Shown piece after piece: positions 1 to 9,800 of a DNA stretch of 64,000 bases. A program made the position numbers and the translations under genes. The DNA is taken from contig VWYX01001249.1 of NCBI GenBank assembly GCA_013396525.1, positions 149,770-213,769 of the forward strand, given 5' to 3'. Origin of the DNA: Chaetorhynchus papuensis (lineage: Eukaryota > Chordata > Aves > Passeriformes > Rhipiduridae). Numbering within the stretch: position 1 is the first letter of the stretch; every line of letters starts with the position of its first letter. The notes beneath the pieces are model-generated. The model had not been told where the DNA came from. It did no database searches and was given only the letters and a program-made list of their open reading frames with translations.

Positions 1-2177
1 TATTGCTGCAAGAATTGATGTAGTAGGATGAAATAAAAAACTGTGATCATAGTGAACTTATAAGTATTTCAAAGAATAATTTTCTTAGAGACATTGCTAA
101 AGTAGAGAAAGCAGCTAACAGCCTATCGTGCTGTTTTCATTTGGGGGTTTTTTGTCATTGATTTGGGATTGTGTTTGTTCAGTTTTTTAAACAAAGAAGA
201 TTTTTTATTTCATATATTCCCAGATGTTTGAAAATCCCACTCCATGGGAAGAGTTATAGCAGCTTGCATCTCTCTTTAAATTGGAGAGACCAAAACAAAA
301 ACTGTTTTTCTAAGTATTTAGAGCATTGTACAAAACAGATCAGATTATTCTTTTGTTTTGTTGTTTTAATGTGTCTTTCACACACAGACAAAAAAAGACT
401 CCATTTGCCACACACTTTACTGTGAATTTAAAAGGAAATTTCCAAGCCTATGTATTCCACTGTTTAAAAGAGTTTAATAATACTGATTTTATTTGCCTTC
501 AAGTACAGGTGATCATTAATAATTTTTAAGGCATATCTTCAACAACATTGTCTTTCCAAAACAAGTACATCAGAAATGGAAAAGCCATATGGAATATCTT
601 TGCCTCATAGAAATACAAATTGGAAAGAAAACAAAAAATTTGTACTATCACATCTACAGAGAGCAATAAAACCTAATTCTTGCCATCATAATTGCATCCT
701 CCTTTAGAAGCTTAGCCATGGGATGAGTTAGCATAAAACATTTACAATAATTTTGTTCTCCCTCGTTCCAAATTTGTTCTTCCATTTCTTAAATATTAGG
801 CATATTTAAGAAGTAATAAAGTTGCACATAAACCCTTTACAAAAGCTTTTTAATAGAAGTATTGCAAAGGGTTTATGTGCATGGTTTTTATTGCACACTT
901 GAACAATAACACAACTTAGAAGCTTTTTTCCCGACCTGAAGCAAAAAACAACATCTTCTAGTTCCATTTAAGAAATTTTCACTAGGGAAAAACTAAACCC
1001 AGGGAAACAAACAATTGTTATGACAAATTTCTCAGCATGACCTGCATATCTTCTCTTTGTAAGCTGCTTTATTTAGTATAAAAAAAGAGAACATAACAAC
1101 TTCTTGGTCAATAAGATGGTGCAACCCTCAAAAACAGAGGAATTTTTACTAGTATAGAGTGCTAGGTTTCTAAAGCAATTTTATCATACACAATATATCT
1201 ACGACTTTTTCATATTCTGGAGAGAGATTCATAGGTAATAGTTTTTATTCGAGCAATATTATGCTTCTCTAAACTCTTGCATCCGCCCTCCACATTCAGC
1301 TACATGCTTCTCAAAAGCTTCTGAAAACAGTCTCTACTGAAGGCATTAGAAGCTTTTGGAGATGACACAACCCTAATCACAATTGATGAGACACATCAGT
1401 CTTGCCTTTTGTGCTATAAAGCTACGGGATGCAAATCCAGACTATTCATTATAAGGTAGGTCCAACACCCAATGTGGTCAGGCTGACTGAAGAGAAACTA
1501 GAGGGTTTGCATCACGAACTAAAATTACTCTGAATTATTTTCCCTCGTTTTCCTCCTTTCTACAAGACGAGTATGACCCAGACCCTTCTGCGGAGTTAAC
1601 ACAGAGGATCTTTACCCTTCAGCAAAGATATTTTAAGCCTGTCCACTTCACTTCTGAATACAAGACTAAATCAAAAGAACAAAGATGCACATTCCTCAGG
1701 CAAATGCCCACCGCTGCAAACTGGTGGCCAAAAGGACCGTGTCCTGCCTACCCATAGATCATACATACAGAAAGCACCTGTAGGTTCCCTCAACACAAAC
1801 AAACAAATAAAAAATCTCCAAGCGCAGAAGTGGTACTGGACACAATTTAGTATCATCTAGACAGCAATCCACATTGTTATGTATATCACACTACAAGAGC
1901 AGATCTTCCTTCTGAAAGCTCTTTATTACAAAACCCACAGATAGGAACAGTCTTTCAAGTTACTGAACCAGAACCAGGTGTAAACTTGAAGTTAGGTGAA
2001 ACTCCATGACAAATTTCCACACTCCTGGGGATCTTTGAGACCAAACAAGGCAGAGCCTTCTTATCATTAAGGCCTGTGCTAGCCATTTTAGGATTTTTTT
2101 CTTCCTAAGAATGATTAAACAATGCAGAAAATAAGGGACAAGAGAAGACACTTTCTGCAGAAACATAAATAACTTAC
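1..2177. other. OTOG intron (left part), no further OTOG exon seen
   Basis: AT-rich sequence. I searched the minus strand for the expected CFNGGEC-type exon and did not find it. It holds a 59-bp hairpin at 823-881 and an open plus-strand frame at 1491-1743, both reported as findings. At 2533-2559 the motif ACTAGATCTTGA occurs twice. Confidence 0.6.
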
Positions 2178-2268
2178 TGGATGGTCCACATTTCATACTG
2201 TGAATTCTCCTGTTCCGAGACAAGGACATTGTCGTAGGTGAAGTGTTATAAACTGCCATTCCAGGCTC
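2178..2268 (-). CDS. OTOG: OTOG downstream exon (before first Cys-rich segment)
   Basis: The acceptor TTCTTTCTGAAAG is followed by a phase-0 reading frame ending RRIHSMKCGPS and a perfect GTAAGT donor in phase 1. The end of the exon aligns with RRLHRAKCAPS of mammalian otogelin, including the conserved Lys-Cys-x-Pro-Ser. A second AG three bases on (exon start 2265) would also keep the frame. The next exon was not found between 1 and 2177. Confidence 0.75.
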
Positions 2269-3844
2269 CTTTCAGAAAGAACAAAGAAATCAGCAGCTAT
2301 AAACAAGACACCTAAAAGTCTCTTCAGTCTGTCAGTAAATTTACCATTTTTAGTAAGACCACTGCTTCATATTGGCTTACTATAAAATCCTCAAAAAACT
2401 CCATTGCAAAGTAAAAAATACACTCTATTCAAGACTCCAATATGTTTTCTTTTTCCTTACTCCTTAACATACTTCTTACTGAAAATTTCTATTCCACAGG
2501 CTAGCCCAGAAAGAAACAAAAAATATGTTACTAGATCTTGAATTACTAGATCTTGAGTTCGTGGTGGGAGAACCTAGATCCAGGAACATTTGCTACTATT
2601 GGTGGTTGAGCTGGTTACTTGTTTGCAGTTATGTGACATTTCTTCTTTGCTGAGCTCTTCCCAGAAAGAGCAGGGAGAAAGCAGAAAAAGGTGACTCCCT
2701 CTGAGGAGCCACGAACAAGGACTACAAAGCCATCCTTCCTTTTCCCACCCTCAAACAAGGGAGTGGGAACCACACACCCTAATTACATTTCAGCAACGTG
2801 CCATGAGTGACACAGCGCAGTTGCCAAGATAAACCACATCCAAAAACCTGAGCGCTGAGCTGTAGTGACCCAATACTGCCAGCTCGTTTACCTCTACCGA
2901 GAAGCAAAAAGGCTTCCACAAAGCGATTGTTGCTGGATGGGCCAGACTAGACCGCAGCTTTGCCTCGAGCAAGGATGCTTTGCACAACATATAACTTCTT
3001 GAACAAGCTAAAGCTCTAGATACAGTCATGCAATCTTATCTTGCTGCTTAAACACTAAACTTTCGTTGAGGATTGACACTCCTCGTGGCAGGGAAAAAAT
3101 ACACATTCGAGGGCGAGTCCTGAAGAATCACCAAGAGTAGAACAGCCAGCAAAAATACTGATGGTATCACAGCAATGTACAGATATACTGAGGGAAGATA
3201 CAAGAAGCACATTATCCCGATGACAACCAGAACACCCATCCCTCTGTCCCGCACCGCCAGCCCCCCTCACAGGGGTCTCTCCGGGCGGCGGCGCTGGGAA
3301 GCCTAGCACCACCTGAGCTCATCATCCTCATGAGCCCGGGATGCAATGCGGTGGATGCTCTCTTCCCGGGGTCTGCGCATCCCGGCAGCCTCCCAGGGTG
3401 CTCCCAGCACACCCAGGGAGGTGTGGCAGCGCCCGGTCCCGCGGTGCCCGCCCGCCGCGCCCTCGGCCCAGCCCGTCCCCTCACCTGCACCGCCGCGGCG
3501 AGGCCGCCCCTGCTCCGGGGTCCCGCGGTGCCGCCTCGGCTGAGGGGGGAGAAAAGAGCAGGGTTGGCTCGGCCCGGGCAGCGCACCCACCCAGCCAGCC
3601 CGGAAAGGGTCCCGCTGTGCCCGGCCGGCTCTTACCTGGGGAGCGGCGGGTCCCCGTCAGCGGGGAGCTGCGCCCGGGCACCCCACGGAAACAGGGCTGG
3701 AAGGCAACAGGGGCAGGTTAGTGATGGCCAGGAGTGCCCTTCCCGCCCCCCCATGCCATCCCACGCCGCTCCCTGCCCGGCGGGACACTCACCCGACGGC
3801 AGCCAGGCGCACAGCAGCGCCCCGAGGAGGAGCCGGGTCTCCAT
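2178..3844 (-). CDS. OTOG: Otogelin, 5' end (partial, four exons seen)
   Basis: Otogelin is a very large secreted, mucin-like glycoprotein with von Willebrand type D domains. It is found in the tectorial membrane, otoconial membrane and cupula of the inner ear. Seen here on the minus strand: exon 1 (3844-3793), exon 2 (3696-3636), exon 3 (3539-3485) and a further exon (2268-2178). All but the last junction are fixed by good splice sites and compatible phases; at least one exon may be missing between 3485 and 2268. The start METRLLLGALLCAWLPS is a typical signal peptide and resembles the start of mammalian otogelin. The exon at 2178-2268 encodes RRIHSMKCGPS, close to RRLHRAKCAPS just before the first cysteine-rich segment of the mammalian protein. 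No VWD domain is inside the window. Placement next to and divergent from USH1C agrees with the mammalian gene order. The identification rests on two short similarities plus synteny. Confidence 0.8.
2269..3484. other. OTOG intron(s) between exon 3 and the 2178-2268 exon
   Basis: The exons on either side are both in phase 0. At 3313-3401 on the minus strand a stop-free stretch reads GMRRPREESIHRIASRAH, faintly like the GMRNVKG segment of the mammalian protein. Its only donor (AG/GTGGTG) leaves phase 2, which does not fit the next known exon, so it is not called as an exon. A hydrophobic frame at 3048-3254 on the minus strand is described under findings. Confidence 0.5.
3485..3539 (-). CDS. OTOG: OTOG coding exon 3
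   Basis: A 55-nt exon with acceptor CCCCCTCAG and donor GTGAGG, restoring phase 0 (52+61+55 = 168 nt). It encodes a Gly/Arg/Ala-rich stretch (RGGTAGPRSRGGLAAAVQ) with no recognisable domain. This agrees with the poorly conserved N-terminal region of otogelin. Confidence 0.65.
3636..3696 (-). CDS. OTOG: OTOG coding exon 2
   Basis: A 61-nt exon with acceptor TTGCCTTCCAG and donor GTAAGA, entering in phase 1 and leaving in phase 2. It encodes ALFPWGARAQLPADGDPP, which would complete the signal peptide and begin the mature protein. The preceding intron is only 96 nt. Confidence 0.7.
3793..3844 (-). CDS. OTOG: OTOG coding exon 1 (signal peptide)
   Basis: The ATG at 3844-3842 opens METRLLLGALLCAWLPS, a short basic n-region followed by a leucine-rich core. 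The exon ends in phase 1 at a perfect GTGAGT donor. It sits in a CpG island, as expected for a first exon. An assembly gap begins 68 bases upstream, so the 5'UTR and promoter are partly missing. Confidence 0.8.
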
Positions 3845-3911
3845 GCGAGCGGCTGCGGCTTCCCGCGGAGCTCCGGCCGCTACCTGCGCCCCGAGCTCAT
3901 CCCGCCCTCCC

Positions 3912-3986
3912 NNNNNNNNNNNNNNNNNNNNNNNNNNNNNNNNNNNNNNNNNNNNNNNNNNNNNNNNNNNNNNNNNNNNNNNNNNN
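3912..3986. other. Assembly gap (75 N)
   Basis: A run of N inside the CpG island immediately upstream of OTOG exon 1. This is typical of unsequenced very GC-rich promoter DNA. Confidence 0.99.
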
Positions 3987-4310
3987 CCCGGCCCTTCCCT
4001 GGCACCCACCCCGGACACCGCCCCTCGCCGGACAGGGGGTCCGGCCCCGGCCGGCCGCTCCCCCGCCAGCGCCTCTCCCTCCCTGGCCGTGCCGGGCGCT
4101 GACCTCGCCGCCTCCACACCTTCGCTTCCACTTTTCCGCCCTCCGGGGCTTTGGGAGACGGTCCGTGTGCCGGTGTCTCGGCAGCAGCAGGCGGGACAGC
4201 CGCCCTAAGCACCCACTCCGAGCGAACGGAGCCGGGGCTGCTCCCACAGCTCCTGGGGATGAGCACGGACCGAGCGCGGCCCGGAGCCGCCCGCTCCTGC
4301 TGCAAATCTT

Positions 4311-6590
4311 GTCCGTGCTCAGCACGGAGCATTGGCCCCACTGAAACAGGCGTCAGGACCTGAATAATGACAGACTTAAGTAAGACATACACTGAATGCA
4401 GCATGCAGCTAATGTGTACAGATGGTTTCTGTATCTTCTGATAATTTTCTTTTGTTGTACTATAAATTCACACTCCGGAGCTCTGTGTGGAGCCTTTGCC
4501 ATGTTTATTCCCCTTCTTTTTTCTTTCTTTTTTTCACTCCTTGTGATTAAATTTGCTTCCTCCCATTATGTTTCTTCACTTTTCTCTCCTCCTATCACTG
4601 TTACCTTTCCTCTGTTATTTTCCCTTTCCCATCTGCTGCTGCCTCTCTCCCCATCATTCTTCAGGTTTGCATATCTTATGACAGAAGCTTTAGAAGCTGC
4701 CCATACCAGGTGAGAAACTGTCTCAGATAAAAAGGGGCCTTTTCTGACTGCTTTGGGAAGTCTGTTAACAGTAAGTCATTAAAAAGATCTTTTTTCTGCC
4801 TTTGTAATTTGTCCCTGTGGATTGTGTTTCTTGTGTTTCATTTCTAATGAAATGATGGAAAACTAGTGATGTTTTCACTGAGAATTCTGTTCCCTCCTGT
4901 AAGTGTTGGAGGGAGAATGTACGTGAGAGAAAAGAATGTGAGGAATAAATGATATCCTTCAACTTTCACATAGCTTTTTTCCAAATAACTCCAAACAGAT
5001 TTTTAGAATTGTGTGCTAGCCTCAGCCTATAGCAGAGCCAATCTGCTCTGAGTGCAGCATGTGCTTGGCCTTGGTGCTCTTTCTCTGATGCAGGTTACAT
5101 TAGTGGAAGCGGAGAAAGTAGATAAACGCAACAGGAATCAAGTTACACAACACACGCTTTAATGTATTTCTATGCCTACTAAATGAGCTGCTCACTTTAT
5201 TCACTTTCCCTTAATGCCACAAGTAGCAAACAAGAATTGAGGCTAATTTAGACCCAATTTAGGTGCAATTTGATTTCTTCCCAGGAAAGATTTCATTATC
5301 TAAAAAATACTAAACAGTCATAATTGTACCATCTTTTAATATGGTGCATTTGAAGCAACGAAAACTTCAGAACCATCTCATAAATTTACTGATTATCCAG
5401 CTTTCAGTTTTGGAGCATGAGTTAGCTTTGTGTGTTTGCTTTGTATTTATGCACAGTAGAGCACAGGAATTCATGTAACAGTAGACTAACAGCCCACCAA
5501 GTTTGTCTTCCTTTCTGCACTGTGTCCTTTACATGATGACATAGAGCGGTTTTCACATCACCAAGTGAAGTTAATTCCACAGTTGTTTACTATTTGGAGG
5601 AGTTTCTGACTCCTGTGAAGTTTATCTGTACTATAAAAACCAGTTGTTTTCTTTCGAATGTATGTAACTTTGAGCTTGTAAAAGATCTATTCCTGTAAAG
5701 CCTTCTAGAAATGATTGATAGATCTCAATGAGTGTTATAGTCTATGTGTAAATTTAAAGGCGACATATGTGGCTTTTATTGTGTGCTTTAAGTTTTTTGT
5801 ATCTCCTTGTAATGGCAGAGAAATAATAAAACAGAATCATGGGGGTTTTCTGGCAGTATCAGGGCTTTTTAAAATCACACCTTCGTATGTATTCATGTAA
5901 GTTTCCACTCTGTTGGAAGGAGGAGCAGGTAAGTTACCTGTGCTCAAGTAAACCCTGCTCTCTCTGGAGTTATGTGGTTAAAGGTGACTCTGCTTGGAGA
6001 CCAAGAGACTTGGGTTGGCAGATGTCCTCCACTTGCTACCCTCCTGACTGCAGAAGTCTATGATTTTGTACTACAGTAGGGCAAGCGGGAGAAGAACCAG
6101 CTCAAGACAAAGTAGTATGAAAGAGATCAGCCTGAAATAGGTTCCTTTTCAGGTTCTCCGAGCTTAATTCTTCCGCAGTTACTCACACCAGCCACGTCAG
6201 AGGTTCTATTTGTAAGCAACAACACTCTGTGAGTGGGAAAGGCTGGGGGAAGTCAGATTTAGACAGTGATGCATCAGCTTCACTCTGCTTACATAAAAAT
6301 AAAGAAGTTGAGATTATTTGTAGTACAACCTTTTATTGAAGCAAATTTTTCTCTTTGTTTGGGCTTAGATTTTTTTTTTTGTTCGGTCGTTTTGTTTTTA
6401 ACCCGTGTGTTAGTATGCTTTAAACTTCACATCCTCGTGCTTTCCTAAACTTTTGGGGATTGGGGTTAGTAACATGCATGCATACCTACAAATACAGGAG
6501 AGAGTTTCGTATGAGAGCTTTGTGCCGTTTGAAGAGCACCAGAAGCAAAAATCAGCCCAGGGAAAAGCCCAGGTAGCACACCGCGGACGC
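4311..6590. other. Intergenic region between OTOG and USH1C
   Basis: No gene recognised. It contains a long pyrimidine-rich stretch at about 4500-4665, whose T/C bias produces a chance hydrophobic open frame, and otherwise ordinary AT-rich sequence. The start codons of the two genes are 2969 bp apart. Confidence 0.6.
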
Positions 6591-6763
6591 ATGTTTATTT
6601 TAATTTAGTTTTTCTTTCTCCGCCGCTTCGGCCGCAAGCAGCCCAGGCCGGGGGTCGCGGGGTGCTCGGCTGCTCGTCCCCTGCGCTGTCGGGGATGCCG
6701 GAGGCGGCGGCGGGCGCGCCTCCCACCGCCCCGGGGCGCGGCCTCGCCCGCGCAGCCGCCCCG

Positions 6764-6812
6764 CGCAGCGCCCGCACCCGCGCAGCGCCCGCACCCGCGC
6801 AGCGCCCGCGCC
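6764..6812 (+). repeat. 17-bp tandem repeat in the USH1C 5'UTR/promoter, about 3 copies
   Basis: The unit CGCAGCGCCCGCACCCG starts at 6764, 6781 and 6798. The last copy is altered at its end and runs straight into CCATGG of the start codon. A degenerate partial copy precedes it at about 6750. Confidence 0.85.
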
Positions 6813-6848
6813 ATGGAGCGCCGCGTCGCCCGCGAGTTCCGGCACAAG
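6813..6848 (+). CDS. USH1C: USH1C exon 1
   Basis: Encodes MERRVAREFRHK, almost identical to the mammalian start, followed by donor GTGAGG in phase 0. Confidence 0.96.
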
Positions 6849-9800
6849 GTGAGGAGGCAGCGGGCACAGCCGGGGCCGCCTCCCCGGCAGCAGAGGCTGG
6901 GGCAGCGCAGCCCCCCCGGCTGGGCACGGCTCTGCCCCGGTGAGCCACGGCGGAGGAAGGGAGAAGCTCGGGGACTTTGCCCTGCCCTGCCAATGGCGCG
7001 GGTAGCAGCCTCCGGGGAGGGGATGGTGGGGGTTAAAACCCTTAGAAAGAGGGGGAGGGAAGAGGAACGTTCCCCAGTGCACGAGCTTTTTCAGGGCTCG
7101 GTACGATTTGCTTTTGTTTAATGTCCCGTTGCGGCCGGTGCCCCTCGGGGCAGGTGCTGAAGTCCGGGCGCTGGCGGTGCCCGCTCAGCCCTGGAGCGCC
7201 CAGCCGGGGCTCGGCCCGCTGCGGTGCCACCTTAACATTCCCCGGCGCAATTGTGCGTGTGCACTCATGTGCAAATGCACTTGATCCACGGAGCGGCTCG
7301 GGCTGCCTGGCACCGCCGTTCTGTCTTTTACCCGGTTAAATAAGTGCTCGGCAGAGCGCAAAATTGTATGAGCGAAGAATGCTCAAAAAGCTCTAATTAA
7401 GGAAAGGAGGAGGAAATAGTGTTCATGTGTAAAAGATGTTTTTGCCAAGCTCTTTAGGACTCTCTCAGATTAAAAGTTTTCTTTAGTGTTTTGTGGGGGT
7501 TTGTTTTATTTTGTGAAAGAAGTTGTGGTTGATTCGGTTTGGTATTTTTTTTTGTCAGCGAGGACACACAATTTCTGCAAAGTAATGTAAAGTTTTATAG
7601 AAGTATCTGTCACCTGGTGTTAAACACATTAACTAAAGGATTGTTAGGATGAATTGGAGGGACTGCAAAAAAACCCACTGTATGTCAAACTGGAGCTCAA
7701 AACCACTAAAGGCCTGGATATTCCATAGCGATGACTGTAGCCATCTAGCCCGTTGATTCTGCCTTGCTCCCTATTACTGTATAACCCAAGAGTGGGTTGT
7801 GCAACATTTCTGTAAGGAGTCTGGTTTCTGGATGGGTGGTTACTGTCTTGAACTTTAAACCTTCTCCCTTTCATTGCTGCTATAATTCATAAATCATGCA
7901 AGCCCCACCCCTGATAACGTAAGATGTATTGTTAGTGTTGCTGCAAACAGCTGGGATGCAGATATCAGTGACAACTTTATCTGAGCCAGAAGACATTGAA
8001 ACAGGTCTTTTCTTTCTTCATTTTATATCCTCCTGCTTCTAGTGGCCTCTGTGGCATCCACAGTCTTGGATGCTTACTTTTTTCTGTGACATACCAGCAA
8101 AGATTCTCAGCTACAAGATCCAAATTTCCTCCGTTAATGGCCACTTTCATTATTTTCTTTTTTCTTAGTTTATTTTTTCTTAGCAATTTTAATCAGTTTC
8201 CCTATCAATCACGCAGCAATATAAAGTATGTAATATATGCAAATATATTGACCAGTTCTTCCCTTTCCTTCAACAGTTTTCCAAAATCTATGTAGCTTAA
8301 ATAGGACTTCATATTCTTTTTTGAAACCTGACAGATTGGACTACTGCTAACGTAGTGCATTATTGTCATCTGAACTTCTTCCACACCAGAAAGTGCTTTT
8401 TGCTCCCCACAGCTTCTGTTCCACTGAATAAACATAGGTAGACTTCTTGACAGACTACTTTTTTTTTTTGTATGGATGTGCAGGTTGTGTGATGACTTCT
8501 TATTAACTGCTATGAAAACAGTGCAATGTATGTAGTGAGAAATAGAGCATAAGCAACTCTTTGTATTCTAGGATCATAAATGATGCAACTGCTGTGAAGA
8601 CTCTTTAAGCAACCACAGAGGGTTGAGGGTGGAAGGGACACCCAGAGGTTGTCTGTCCCAACCCCCCATGCTCAGAGCCACCAAGATCACATTATCCAGA
8701 GCTGTGTTCAAATGGCTTTTCTTTAATATCCTTGGTTTAAAAGGTGTAAAATCACCTATCCCATGAGTCTACAGACATTTTTTTGAGAAATAGGTACTAA
8801 AATACTGATGTGATCCAAGTTATATCATGTCACCACTGATTTTTAATTATTTTTTTTTAAGATAGTGGGGAGCATGATATTTTAGGATTTATGAAATTAG
8901 AGTCAGCTTTTGGAAGCTGATGATAAGCCCAGGTAAAGCAAATGTCTACAGTAAGGCTCTATCCCAAGGAGTTAAATAATTAGGAAAAAGGCAAGAGATG
9001 GAGGTGGCTATGATGCAGTGATAATGGGTGGAATAGAAGGCAGCAGGAGGAGAATGACCCATTAGTAGGGGTGGCACAGGATGACCAACCCAGCATTCTG
9101 AATATATTAGAAGTTGTGTGGGTGTTGGGTTTTGTCAGAGGATAAGGAAGTTGCTGGTTCAGGATTATAAATTCAAGAGTCAAACAGGAAGACTGACTAT
9201 TTTGTGAGAAGAAATAGCAGAATTTAGATGTGGCCCTCTATTTTCTGAGAGGAAATGGGGATGTATCCACCAGCTAGCATACTGGGAGAAAAATGAAATG
9301 TTTTTACTCTTTATTTTCCCCATTGGGAGAGGACATGATGATGATTTTGCCCTTTGCTGTGCAGGGTTGCTGCACTTAAACATTTAATGTTCTTTGTGGG
9401 ATAGTGCTCATGCAGTATCTTAGCTAGCACTGGGGATTGAGCTCTCTATTTTACCTTTCAGGGAAGTGAGAAAATGGATGCTGGAATTAGTTTTATCTTG
9501 AGTTTTACCTTTACAATTAGCCTTGCCTCGAGTCTGTGCACAGTGTTGGTGAAGTTTTGATTGCAAGTATTTTATTTCCTTTTCAGTCAGACTTTATCCT
9601 CTGCGTTTTGAAATTCGCTGTGAGTAAATTGGTTTACTCACTGGTGTCACTGTAAAGCAGTCTTGACCTGCGTGGAGCTTTCTGGCCTTTAGGTGTTTTC
9701 AAAGTGTCTTTTTCCAGAGGAGACAAGTAACAGAAAACCACCTGTATGCGAAGTCTTGCCGGCTTTAGAGAGCCAAAAGGTACAAGTAATAGAAAACCAC

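Larger units (their letters stand above)
3240..4310. promoter_or_regulatory. CpG island over OTOG exons 1-3
   Basis: Dense CG dinucleotides and very high GC, ending sharply near 3240 and 4310 against AT-rich flanks. It covers OTOG exons 1-3 and is interrupted by an N gap. It is the likely OTOG promoter. No TATA box was identified. Confidence 0.75.
6600..7245. promoter_or_regulatory. CpG island over USH1C exon 1
   Basis: A GC- and CG-rich block from about 6600 to 7245 with sharp AT-rich borders, spanning the USH1C start codon and first donor. It is the probable promoter and first-exon region of USH1C. The transcription start cannot be placed from sequence alone. Confidence 0.75.

Noticed and set aside
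3330..4208. 292-codon plus-strand open frame
   Set aside because: It runs antisense to OTOG exons through GC-rich CpG-island DNA and across the N gap, with low-complexity Pro/Ala/Arg content.
4396..4713. 105-residue hydrophobic frame
   Set aside because: Produced by a T/C-rich stretch (Phe, Leu, Ser runs). No splice or promoter context supports it.
6595..7082. Several long frames on both strands around the USH1C first exon
   Set aside because: High-GC shadow frames of the CpG island and 17-bp repeat; composition is Ala/Arg/Pro/Gly only and no domain is seen.
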